Assembly: GCA_025766275.1 (NCBI GenBank) | Contig: JAFKAC010000057.1 | Span: 1-64,000, forward strand | DNA: 64,000 nucleotides | Direction: 5' to 3' | Origin: Lactarius indigo | Lineage: Eukaryota; Basidiomycota; Agaricomycetes; Russulales; Russulaceae | Shown: one piece after another, positions 31,459 through 42,900 of the stretch | How the letters are laid out: the number at the start of each line of letters is the position of its first letter | Numbering within the stretch: the stretch's first letter is position 1 | The notes under the pieces: generated by a model | Told to the model about the DNA's origin: nothing | The model's database searches: none | Seen by the model: only the letters and a program-made list of their open reading frames with translations | Position numbers and translations under genes: made by a program

Positions 31459-33144
31459 CTAGGCGTACGATATACCTGTTCTATAACTTCTACCCATTTC
31501 TTCGGTCCGTGGCCGTTCGTATTCCACTCCTACGAAATGACCGGAGAGCCAACGCGACTGCAAGAAAGATGCTACGACCTTCTGCGAAGGCGCGTCATGA
31601 GGCTCAGGCACCCATATGCAGAGTTTGTGCAAGGCAGGTAACACATTTTTTCCCCGGCCTTGTAGTTTCAAACCATCCACAAGGTATGTCGGGTCGTCCC
31701 CAAATACACGGAACCATTTTACACCCCTGAATCGACGGATAAGCCTCAAACATATTCTACTGTCTTCGTAGCCCCCCGCCCTCGATGGTTGCTGCGTCAC
31801 ACCAACGTGTAGATCCTCCACAGTGACAAAGTGAGCGGAAAAGAGGTGGCCGATTTGAGACATGACGGTATCCCGAGCTGATGGCCCGCAGGAAAATTTA
31901 AGGCGCGTAGGGACCCCTGGTTTGGTGAAAGTGATGGAGATATCACTCTCGGAGGATAGAATGTCTGCTCGACGATACGACTTCTGCACTTTTATCCGGT
32001 GGATGAACCTGCGAATATTTGAAAACGAAACGTGGGAGGGGGCTTGGTCGAACGTGATTTCAATATCCTCTAGAAAGGGAGAATGGATTATAGTCACAAA
32101 CTTGTCCAAGAACTTGCTGGTCCCTCGAAATTTGAAGTGGGTAAGTGAGGGGAGTGCGACACGGCCCACAGAAAACGGGGATATGTTAGTGGTCTCATGG
32201 AGGGAGGCGGAAGAACGGAGATAGAGTGAAAGTGATCGAAGCTGGGTCATCCTGTGCAAGACACCCGCGAACGCGACAGGTGACGGATACTTGATATTGG
32301 GCCGAAAAGTGCTAGGAAGGGTGGACTGCAGTTCCGAAAACCGCTTCTCGATTGTAGACAATGAAATTTCTTCTAGGAACGACGTTGTGGCGGTGAGGTG
32401 GATGGAGCTCACACTATCAGGGTGTTTGAGTGCGGCCACAATATTGTCCTCATCCTCCAGGGTAAAGGGATTGAGCGCAGGTGTGTCTCCATGTTTCACG
32501 AAGATAGGCAAAGCAAACCAGCGAGGCCTCGAGATAAGCGTACGGCAGAGTCGAAAATCTGGTTTACGAGATGACTCAAAGATGATGGATCGCCATTTTT
32601 GGCATATGTGGGCGAGTCTATGCCAATGCAACGGTGACGATATTTGGTAAAAACCGAATATCTTCAGCAAGGTGTCGTCGGGGAGCATTTCAATCGTAGC
32701 AGGTCGAGCCAGAGCAGTTGTGTTCCACGCTTCAAATATGTCAGCGACTAACATAGGCATTGAGCCTAACATATATCCTACCAATGGGTGGTCCTTCCAT
32801 GTCAGAGTCGTCCTCGGATAAGGAGCTGTCCTGGAGCCTGATGCCTCTTCGGGTCCGGGTTTGGAAGTACTCCAAGCCCAGAGAGCGAAGGCGCTGCGCT
32901 TCAAATATGTCAGTGACCAACATCAAGATAGGCATTAAGCCTAACATATATCATACCCAGTGCACGCCGGCGTAGACGGCGTGGTACTTCCAGGTCAAAG
33001 CCATCCTCGGATGAGGAGGTGTCCTCGAATCCGCGTTCTGAGGCTCCCCGTGCTAAACCAGAAGAGTCTATTGATGCTAGATTCGTCAGTGTTCTTGTCA
33101 GCGTCAATCCCTGCAACGGATACAGAAAAGGATAACTTACGCAT
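31459..33144 (-). CDS. F-box protein, paralogue with duplicated N-terminal exons (503 aa)
   Basis: Minus strand, four exons: 33144-33141, 33076-32957, 32898-32782, 32729-31459. All introns are phase 1, and the sum is 504 codons including the stop. Exons 2 and 3 encode similar acidic peptides (SSSEDGFDLEVP and SLSEDDSDMEGP). Introns 2 and 3 share long identical stretches (ATATATGTTAGGCT, GACATATTTGAAG), so one exon-intron unit has duplicated. Exon 4 opens with the F-box (IEMLPDDTLLKIFGFYQ, HRLAHICQKWRSI) and continues as an LRR-like region. Unlike its neighbour it ends without zinc motifs. The 4-nt first exon (ATG plus one base) is the weakest point of the model. Confidence 0.62.
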
Positions 33145-33763
33145 CAAAACTTATTGGGTGGACAGCGATGAATCCAGATATTGGCTTATAACAGTGAAGA
33201 CTATCGCGTTCACGTTCAGGCTTCAAGTTCAGTTCGTGCCAGTGATTGGTACGATTGAACGTGTCTTCATATCTTCGTATGGGTCTGCGCGTGGTTGCGT
33301 CCAAAAGCATCACTGCCAGTGGTACCTCTCCATTTTTTGCCTTCGCTGTTGCTATATATCCTTGTTTTTTTTTTTTTTTTGTATGACCTCTATTGCACCT
33401 ACGATAAAATTGGTGGACACGATGTCGGGAAATTTAAAGTGGCGATGTGGCGCTATCACCCATTCGCATTACAACACAGGCACTGGCAGTGACCCTGGGA
33501 CTGACACGGTCCCGCTAAACTCACGCAATCCATGCAACCATTGAATCAGAATCAGATAGAAGTCGACCTCAGTCGCCTTTTTTTGTTTAACTCGCGTACA
33601 GTAGCAGTAGCAGTAAGTAGCTCATCAAAAGTACCGACAATAGAACATAAAAAAAAAAAACAAAAACATCATTACTGTAAGGGGTCTTAAGTGAAGCAAG
33701 CCTTTAAACGCGATAGCGAGCAGAACGTATCACCTACAAACTGAATAAAAAAGAAAAATCGCG
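33145..33763. other. Intergenic region between the F-box and BYE1-like genes
   Basis: No gene seen. It has homopolymer runs (T at about 33366-33380, A at about 33649-33661) and shares short words with the region at 27.43-27.54 kb. Confidence 0.45.
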
Positions 33764-36700
33764 TCACCTCCAATATGCCGGTGCGTCTCGACGTACAGGC
33801 GACCCCGGCCCCGGAGCAGCCCCACGACCACGCCCACCCCATCCACCATCCGACGTCCGTCTATGCTGCTCCCAACCAGCACCCCTCCCATCTTCCCATC
33901 CACCAGCACCAGCACCACCATTAGCACCTCCACTCGCTCCAGGCCCACCTCTCCGAACCCCACCGCGTCCTCTAGCGCGCGGCACGTCGTCACGCGGAAA
34001 ATACCCACCGCGACGCGCGGCGCCACCACGCTCCCGGTCCCTCCCTCTGTCCCTCTCCCGTTCATCATAATCGTAATCATACTCGTATCCCCCATACGGC
34101 ACCGCTGGTGGTTGTGGCGGCGGCGGCTCCGGCATGCCTGGCCAGTGCGGTTGCAGGGGCGGCGGTGGAGGCGGCGCGATGTGGAGCGGGGGCGGAGGGT
34201 GCGGAGGTGGGTGTTGGGGCGGTTGTGGGGGCTGCTGTTGGAGCGTCACGAGCATCGCTTGTATCTGTTCTGGCGAGAGCGCGGCGACCTGCGCTGCGAG
34301 ATCCGCCGCTGACATCGAGGGCGGCGGAGCGCCACCCATCAATGGGAACTGCGGCGCAGGTGGAGGCAAGGAGCCGAGAGGGTGTCCCGGTGTGTTGTTG
34401 GCTGTAGGAATCGCTGGCGGGAGGTGGGAGAGCGCCGCTGCGACTGCGGCTTGCGTTGGCGCCGTCACATTTGGCGGGAAGACGGCGCCGGCAGGCATGA
34501 TGCTCGCCAGTGCTGACGCGAGCGCTGGGGGGAGGGCGGGGGCGGAAGGCGCTATTCCCGCGGGGGCTAGAGGCTGAGGAGCGGGAGCGGGAGGAGCGAC
34601 GAGTCTGCCGCGGTTGAGAACCCAGATGCCGACGAGGCAGTCTGCGCTGCGCGTGCGCGGGAGGCGCATGTCGTCGAGAAGCTCGATGAACTCGGGGAGC
34701 GGGTGAGAGCTGGGCAGGGGCACGACGTAGAGCTCGCGGCCCCACTCACGGCCCCTCGAACCCCATGGGAAGATCAGTCCGTGGCGACTATCCAATCCGA
34801 TCGGGTTAGCGGGAGGAGATTCAGATATGAAAGGTATGCACGCACTCTTTATTGATGAGGAACGTCTTGAGCGTCTGGAGCACGGTCATGTCCGTGTCCG
34901 ACACGGGCGTCCACGCGACTGCGATGAGTTCCTTGGCCGAATTGAGCCGCGATGCGAGCAGGTACTGGGCCGAACTGCCAACCGCGACGCGTCCGTCTAT
35001 CCGCAAGTGGTCAATGGGGAACAGCGTGCGCCAGAGGGGCGAGTCGGACGCGAGACCACGGCCGCCAATCTGGCGTGCATCTACACGGAGCTCTTGCGGC
35101 ACGGTCGAGTCGATCGGCATGCTGATCTATGACGACGACCGAGCATTAGTATTCGTTTCGCACGCGAGAGAGGGAAAAAGAGACGCACAACGCCGTTCCA
35201 CACGCGCGGAAGTCCGTCGAAGATGGCCTGCGGATCCGGTGCCGAAGTCTCAGGCCTTCCTCTCATCGCGTCCTTTCCTTTATTGTCCTTTTCTTCCTCT
35301 TCTTGTCCCAAGAACATCGCAAAGTCGAGGTCGTCTCCGCTTTCGCCTTCGTGTTCCGCGTCCCGTTCAGGCTCTACCGGCGCCATCGCCACAGATGCCG
35401 GTGCCGGTGCTGACGCAGATTCATCGGGAGGCGTACCGAGATCCATCTCCATTGCTTCTCCCTCTTCGTCGACCTCCACTTCCTCCTTATCCTTATCCTT
35501 ATTCTCCCCGTCCTGTTCCTTTGGAGAGGGGACCGACGCAGGTGCCGATGCTGGTGCTGACCAAAGTGCATTCAAATCAAATGACGCGCGGGGCGGCATA
35601 TCTGGTTTGCTCGGAGCGAACGGCGAGATACCCGTGATAGGCGTCAGTGTTGTTGCTGATAACGGCTCGCTTATAGGAGCAGTGGAAGGTACTACTGTTG
35701 CTGGTGTTGCTGCCGTTGTTGTGGTTGCAGGGGGAGCGATGGTAAGGGGTGAGGTCTCTGGCGGCTCGTCGTCCATATGAATGAAGTCGCCCAGATTGAG
35801 CTCCGAATCGACCGCACTGACACCAGAACCAGTATGCGCAGACGTAAGCTCCGTTCCTTGTCCCTGTCCTTGCGCCAGTACTGGTGTCGCTGTGCTCCAC
35901 GGCGCCGACGGCACGGCAGGGGAATCTGGGGGCGCGGACGCGGATGGTGGATTCGATTGACCTGAAGGTTGCACGGTGCGCAGACGCGCGAGCCGTTCAC
36001 GCTCGCGTTCTTCCTCAGCCATCTCAAGCTCGCGCTCACGACGCTGCTTCGCGACGGCCGAGTCCTCGTTGACGTCCTCGATATCCTGGAGGCCCTTGTG
36101 CGTGATCTTGGCGCGCGGGACTGTTGACTTTATGAGGATCGAGTGCGCGAGCGCCTCCTGCTCCGCCTGCTTGATTGACTGCTGCTGTTCTTGGGACGCC
36201 AGCTCCGTCGACGACATCGTCGCCAGCGTCGCAGGCACCACCTGCGCGGATGCGATACGCTGGTGCAGCAACACGCGGTCGGACTGTTGTAGGTTGAACG
36301 TGAGTGTGCGGAAGCGCTCCCTGCACCAGGATATAAGCATGCATCAAAGAGAAGAGAAGAAACGAACGCACTTGTACTTTGTGCCTGCGCCGAGTTTGCC
36401 ATATTTATCGGGTTCTGCATACGTTTCAAAGACGGCATGCTCGACTTCTGCGGCGTATGCGGCTGCGCGCTCCTTCGCCTGTGTCTTTTCTTCATCGCTT
36501 AGCTCCTCTGCCTTGCGTTGGACAAACTCCCCAGGCACCTCCCCTTCGCCTTCGTCCTCCCGCCCCTCACTTTTTTGCTGGACATATGGATACCGGAGAA
36601 ATATCCCCGCAAACATTTCGCTAAGCTTGCCAAGACAGTACTTACGCGCGGCGTCCTCCACTGCAGACATCGTCGTGGACGACGACTCGGCGCGCTTACG

Positions 36701-38062
36701 CTTCCCCGTGCCCGCACCCGCAGCGCTGAGCGACTGCTTGCGCTTGACTCCGCTCGGCGGCGGCGACAGGGAGGTCTTGACCTTTGCAGTCGCGGCGGCA
36801 CCCGGGCCGCGCCTGCGCACCTTGCCGTCCCTTCCGCTGACGTCTGAGTCGTCGTCCGAGTCGGACGACATTGCGATGACGCGTCGGCTGTTGGTGCCCA
36901 ATGTGTTCTGTGGAAAGTGGAACAACGTCTCATGAACAAGTGTGATCGGATGGTGAGAGTAGTCTGACGTACCCTGCGTTTGCGCTTGATCCCCGCTGCT
37001 GCTATACCCTCATCGTCAACATACTCGTCGCCACTCTCCTCGTCACTTGATTGGGACATCTCCGCAGGCGACGACTGCCGTTGGTGTTTCTTCCATTTCG
37101 TCTCGGGCTCTTCCACCTGCGTCGTCTTCTCCGTCCCTTTTGTTGGCTGCGTCTTGGGTTTTCTTGTCGTCGTTGGTGGTGGTTCTGCGCCCTCAATGGG
37201 TTCAAACGCGTCGGTCCCGTCCCATACCACTATCAAACCCGGATCAGTACTGTCTTCTCTCCGATGAAAGGCGAAAAAAAAGGAAGGCCAAGTAAGAATG
37301 AAAAAGGGGGTGGTCAAAGGACGTGTCGATAGGGGCTGTGTCTTGGGTACCGTATGTGTGTGGTCTCACATTACATGGGCATAATACATGGACGAGTCTT
37401 GTCGGACCACCGGTATCGTTCAGACACGATAATATGCAACTAGCGCTGGTGCGGTAGGGCAGCTCAGGCGGGTAATCGCTGACACGACGGCGTATTGCGA
37501 CAAACACGGATGGTTGTGCGTGTGTTACAATACGGGAGAGTACAACAATACGGGAGAAGAAATGTGAGGTAGTGGAATCGTTTGCCACGCATATCGGAAC
37601 GCGTCTGACACTTACTCACTGTACGCCAGCCAGTCTTCTCCTGACAGGAAGAGCATACATACACCACTATGAAAAAAAGGGTCAGTCAGGAGGTCTCAGA
37701 GATGAAGGCGGAAATGGAAAACGGATGACTCACTTATCTCACTTGCATCGTCCTCGCTGAGATTGACACACCGGAAGTGGTACCTAAGATGGTCGTCAGT
37801 ACCAAGGAGGGGCAGACGACGATGGTACCAACCATTCGTCACATTTCCCGCATTGAACCATAGGGGTCCCATCATCAACAGCACGACACGAGCAAAACAG
37901 CAGCTCCTCCTTCTCTTTCTTTGCCCCTACATTTCGAGCAGATCTTTTAGGGACGGCCTTCTCCTTACCCTTTATCGAAGACGCGGAAGAGGTCGAAGGA
38001 AGAGACGCGGTTCCATTTTCTTTACCCGAGTGATGTGACTTGCGTGAGCGGGTAGTACGCAT
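33764..38062 (-). CDS. BYE1-like transcription factor: PHD, TFIIS central domain, SPOC (1195 aa)
   Basis: Nuclear factor of the yeast Bye1 type, which binds RNA polymerase II through its TFIIS-like domain and H3K4me3 through the PHD finger. Exons: 38062-37833, 37783-37734, 37666-37616, 37256-36973, 36907-36372, 36320-35189, 35126-34846, 34787-33764. All phases agree and total 1196 codons. The PHD (about 50-108) reads FCSCRAVDDGTPMVQC, CDEW-YHFRC, YVCSSCQ. The TFIIS central domain (about 285-450) has VEDAARKYCLGKLSEMF, KERFRTLTFNL, ASQEQQQSIKQAEQEAL. The SPOC domain (about 757-910) spans RVWNGVISMPIDST to CLVGIWVLNRGRLV. The C-terminal 280 residues are Pro-rich, then Arg/Gly-rich with RGG motifs. 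Intron 3 (37615-37257, 359 nt) is unusually long and least certain. ATG 38062 is the first in-frame ATG before the PHD. Confidence 0.88.
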
Positions 38063-39974
38063 GTTGTTGGTTGGCTGCGACTGCTGCTGCGGTCGCGAGT
38101 TTATCGATGACGAGTCGGGCCCTCTCGACGACAAGGTTGCAACTCAGTCTTAGCTCATCCGTTCCCACGCCACCCGCCGATGGCCCCACAATCATATGAA
38201 CGTCATATGAGCCTTCTCCATGCTTTCCTAACGCTTGCCACACCGTCCATCCTCTGAGACATGCGGTTTCCACACCCCCACTATCATATATCACCCCCCG
38301 AACCCAACCCTTAACGTCCTGTACCATGAGTGATCGCGCGCTAGCCCATCGCGCATCACTTCTTACGTCGGGCGCCTCCTTTGTCCCTCTCCACAACGCA
38401 ATCTTCCAAGAAAGAATTCCGTACTGCCTCCGAGCCGCTATCAGAATCTAAAAAAAAAAAAAAGATGCGAAGAAGGCGCTACTTCGTAGGAGGGCGTGTG
38501 TACGGTCGGTTCACATCCACATTATTTCTTCCCACGGTATCCACGATTGTTGTATGGCGAGCCTGCATCCTCAACTCATCCATCTACGGCTATCAGTCTG
38601 ACCGATCCCGCCTATATGTGGGTCGGACTCAGCCAGCGCCAAGCTACTTCACGCGCGCGTGATCGTAGCGTGGCCACACGTGATGACGCCGCTAACTCCT
38701 CCGGCCCCCCTGACCGCGCCAGATTGTGATGAGAAACGAAAACGAGTCATTATCAGATCACAGAAGTTCACAGATAGACACATAGCTGGGGAAAGAAGCA
38801 AGTGTAGGAAGTGCAAGATGTTTTCCGATTTTTTTTTTTTCTCCACAAGTTATCTCACTTATCCAATACATGGAAAACAGAAACAGTTTTGTCTCTTCTC
38901 GAGGCAGACGCTGCAACAACCACCGTCGTCGGTAAACGTGCGCGCAAGGCACCCTGTGGCGCCTTTCCATGATCATTGTGGCTCAAACGCGTTTAGATAA
39001 GTAGGTGTAGGTGCTGTCTTGAGCGCCTCAGCTCGCTATAATAGCACGAGGCGGGGCGGATGAGGGCGGGAGGAGGAGCGAACCTAATATGACGACGTGT
39101 GGTTGGGTGGGAGCCAGAAGGCTGACAACGTCATCGGATGCGTCGTTCCTTACTCGGTCGAGACAGATAGAGGATTGAAGCGCCCTACTAGGAGACTGAG
39201 ATTCACCGGGGGTTGTCCCTGGCAGGTGGTACAGCACAAGAGACAAGAAAACAAGGGAAATTTATGTCGTATATTGTTCGTGTGCACCCGCGGGACAACG
39301 ATGAGCAGTGGGAGACATGGAAGATGGGCCGCGGCGCCTTGGCCCCGGAAATGACTTATCGTGGAGAGTGAACCCAAAGTGCATCACTGACAGCTTTGCC
39401 TTTGCCTTGTTATGGCATATCCGGGGATAGCTCACGGTGGCCGAGTGGCTAATTTTTTCGAGATCCCGTTGCAGTGATTTGATTTGAATTTTGTCCTCTG
39501 TGGGTGGGCGTTGTTTGACTCCCTTTCCTCCTGGCCGTTGGCAGGTGCCAGTGGTGCACGTTGCGGGTGATGAGATGGACAGACAGGTTCTCCCCAATTC
39601 TTACTTATTCTTCCCCTCTGCTTCTTCGGTATCTTTTGATTGCCTCGCCCATTCCTTTACCGTGGCTCATTTCACAGGAGACATCGTTTCGGGCGAAGAA
39701 CGTGTCTCCTCTCGTCTGATTGACTTGTTCCTTCCGTCGCTATACTAGCATTTACCCACTAGAAGCCGTGGACCCGGGTGGTGCCTTGCCCTCACTTTTC
39801 CCCATTCCCCTTCTTTACTACCTACTCCCACTCCCTCTCCTCACCCACGCATACACCCAGTTTCATGACCATCTCTGTGTTTCAATTTCGCATTTACCCC
39901 TCTGTCCCCCTTTGCTTTGTTCTTCGTCACACTCAATCACGCATACACGCCTACTTTCGTCGCATGAACTGCAC
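38063..39974. other. Divergent promoter region between the BYE1-like gene and kinase K1
   Basis: No gene supported. The BYE1-like gene leaves to the left and K1 to the right. The last 220 bp before the K1 ATG are strongly pyrimidine-rich (CCCATTCCCCTTCTTT and similar), a common feature upstream of fungal starts. An open frame from 39720 continues into K1, but its first ATG-like codons lie within this CT-rich leader. Confidence 0.5.
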
Positions 39975-42900
39975 ATGGCTACCGCCGCCGCTGTATCCTC
40001 GAAGATCGGTCCAGCCGTTTCAAGTCCACTCCACACGGTCGCCACTCGTATGGTTGCTGTAAATCCAGACCCCCCTTCTACCTCTACTACCCTCGCTCGT
40101 ACTCACCCAACATCATCCCCTTCTATGGCTTCCTCTCCCACATCCTCCCGTTCCCCACCACCACCCGCTTCTACGACTCGTTCAAAGCATTCCGTGTCAG
40201 TCGAGATTATACCGCCTTCTACCGAATCGGCACCGAAGACCTTCAAGCGCCTGCTCCGCTCACCTTTTGACCAGACCCTCCGATCTGCGACTCGGTCAAA
40301 GGGAAAGTCCAGTAATAGTGCCGCTCCTCTGCCAGCCGGTGATCACTTTGCCACTGTCACTGCCAAAGATGATGGTCACGGCGGCAAACGGGACACCGAA
40401 GTCAACGTAACAGAAGTTGTGGCGAGGGAAGCAACGGCAGGAAAGGATAAAGAGCGGACGGGAATGCTCAAACGGTTCGAGACCAAGGTCGCGTTCCGCC
40501 GTACAAGGAAGGAGTCGGGTACAGAATCATCAACCAAGGCCCCTATTGTACCGCCCTCTTATAATCCTAATCGTGGAAGCGAAGATCTGGACAGTCATAC
40601 TCAAGATAGGCTTCCCGAACCGCCAGGAAAGGATCAACTCCGGTTTCGCCTAGCTGGGTTCACGAGCTTTGCTACTCCTTCGCTAAGACTCGCTTCAATG
40701 TCCTCCCCCGCTCTCCATCTTTCCTCTCACGCATCTTCCTCCCCAACTCCCGCCTCTCCCTCATCCTCATCCTCTCCCAACCGCCCGATTATCAGCTCAC
40801 CCGCGCCTCTCACACCGAAGCGCGCTTCCGTTGGGAATGCCAATTCTCCCGCATCGTCCCCATCTCGTCATAGAAAATCTCGCCCTGACCCTCTCTTACC
40901 TTCCTCACCCTCCACTCCGTCCTTTGACCGCTTCACCAACACGCCTTCTCCAGGCCCATCCACTCCAACTCGGCCTGGCAGTCGAGAGCCTTTGAGCCCC
41001 CCTGGCACCCCTACCCCGACGGCATCTCGCTCACAGCTAGGAAAGCGCTCCTCGTCCGGCACTACTCGGTTTTCCCAAGATCAGCCCCCGTCGAGTCCGT
41101 CTGCGTCTCGCCCGAAAAGCCCCAGTTCTCCACGTACCCGTGCTCCACCCTCCCCTCGCGTTGTCACCCCACGTGGCTTCACGTCAACGTCTACCTCCAG
41201 TCTCAACTACCCGCCATCTTACTCTTCCAACGCCATCCGACGATCATCCATAGATCGCCGATCACCTTCCCCTGCCCTTCCCCGTGCCTCGTCTCCAAGT
41301 ACACCCAGCCGTCCCCGCGCGCTTTCCCCTGGCTCTCATCACCATCCCCAACAACAACATCAGCGCGCAGTCTCCCCGTCGTCAACCATGACCCGCCATA
41401 CGAATGCCTCCACCTCGTCGCTCTCACCTGCAGGTCCTTCAAATCCTTTGCATCGCGAAGCGGTCCGCACGGCCACTTCGGTGCTCTGCAGGGAAATGCT
41501 GAGACCTGGTCAGGGAGCGAGCCTTGGGATACGTGAGTCAGAGGAGGTCGAATGCCGCATGCGTGCCCTTGCGCGACTCGAGCGAGTGTGGGTAAGAAGT
41601 GGGGTTTCTACGAACGGGAGTACGACCCAACTTGGCGGGTTGAGTTTGAGCGCCAATATGGCAGGAGAGGAGAGAGAGCGAAGGATGTTCACAGAGGCGC
41701 TGCGGGATGGCTATGTCCTCTGCCAGTGAGTGGTTCTGTTTGCCTTGGTTACCCGCGTGTACTGGAACGGAACGCTAACTTCTGTTCTATGAATTCATTT
41801 GCAGACTTATGAACAAGTTGCGGCCTGGGTCCATAGCTCGGATTGACCCGCGTGAGGACGGCAAGCTCCGCACCTCGAACGTGACAAAGTTCCTTGCATC
41901 CTGCTCTGCGAACGGGCTCCCACCCGAGGACCTCTTCCTGCGAGACGATCTCATCGAGGGCACATCCGACTGCCTCGCACGCGTGGCAAAGACTATCAAC
42001 GCTCTTGTCAAGTGGGCAGAGACTCCCGTACCGACACACTCACATATCTTGCGTGGAGGTGGCAGCAGACTCCAGCCTATCAATACATCTCTCGCAAACG
42101 CAGCACCCGGCTCACCTTATCGCACTGGGTCGTCTTCACGAGCAATCATGTCTTCACCCAACTTGTCTTCACCGCCTTCACCTCTTTCCCCTACACGAAA
42201 TACCTCGAGGCACCGGTCACCACCACCCGCCGGCCTTCCCACGCTACGTTCTCATAGTCCAGACGATGCTGCATCGTCCAGCGATGCGGGAACAGCGCTT
42301 GGAACTGACACCGATGGACGTCAGACGCCTACGGGGACGACCAGTGATCGTGACGAAGTGCCCCCGATCCTCGCGCCGCGTTCGCCAGTACGTTCGCGTC
42401 CATCTGAGCGCTCTCTCCTCACAAGCGCCGGTGGGGACTCATTCCTTGCACCATCCTTAAACGAATCTGCACGCATGTCGGTCGCAGACTCGACGACAGG
42501 GCAGTCTATCGCGTCAAGTAACGTCACAGACACCAGCACGTACTCGAGCCTGCTGGACGCCGGCTTCGGGCTGGGGTTCGGCGCTGGGCGCAGCGGCAGT
42601 GGCTCAGGTCCTTACGGAAAGTTTGGCACAATACGCACCGTTACGACCGAGGCGACGTCGTTCATCCCATCCGAGTGGCCTAGTTTGACCCGCACGGAGG
42701 GCAGTGCGATGGCCTCGTCCATGTTGGGCTGCGAAGACACCCTGGCCGGCGATATCGCCAACAGCATTTATGGCAATAATAGTCCGAATGGCCACGGCGG
42801 CATCCAGCGCAGACGTGGTAGCCTTGAAAGTCCTACCTTGCGGCCGCGTGAACGAAGACCCAGCGAGACGGTACCAGTGGACTTGACACGCGTCATTGAA

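Noticed and set aside
33863..34577. Plus-strand open frames in the BYE1-like 3' exon
   Set aside because: Shadows of the Pro/Gly-rich and RGG-coding GC-rich sequence of the minus-strand gene.
38022..38396. Antisense open frame upstream of the BYE1-like gene
   Set aside because: It overlaps the 5' region and first exon in another frame and has no recognisable protein features.
39430..39500. tRNA-like sequence (GGTGGCCGAGTGGCTAA, resembling a Leu/Ser tRNA 5' half)
   Set aside because: No matching acceptor stem and no GGTTCGAATCC-type B box downstream.
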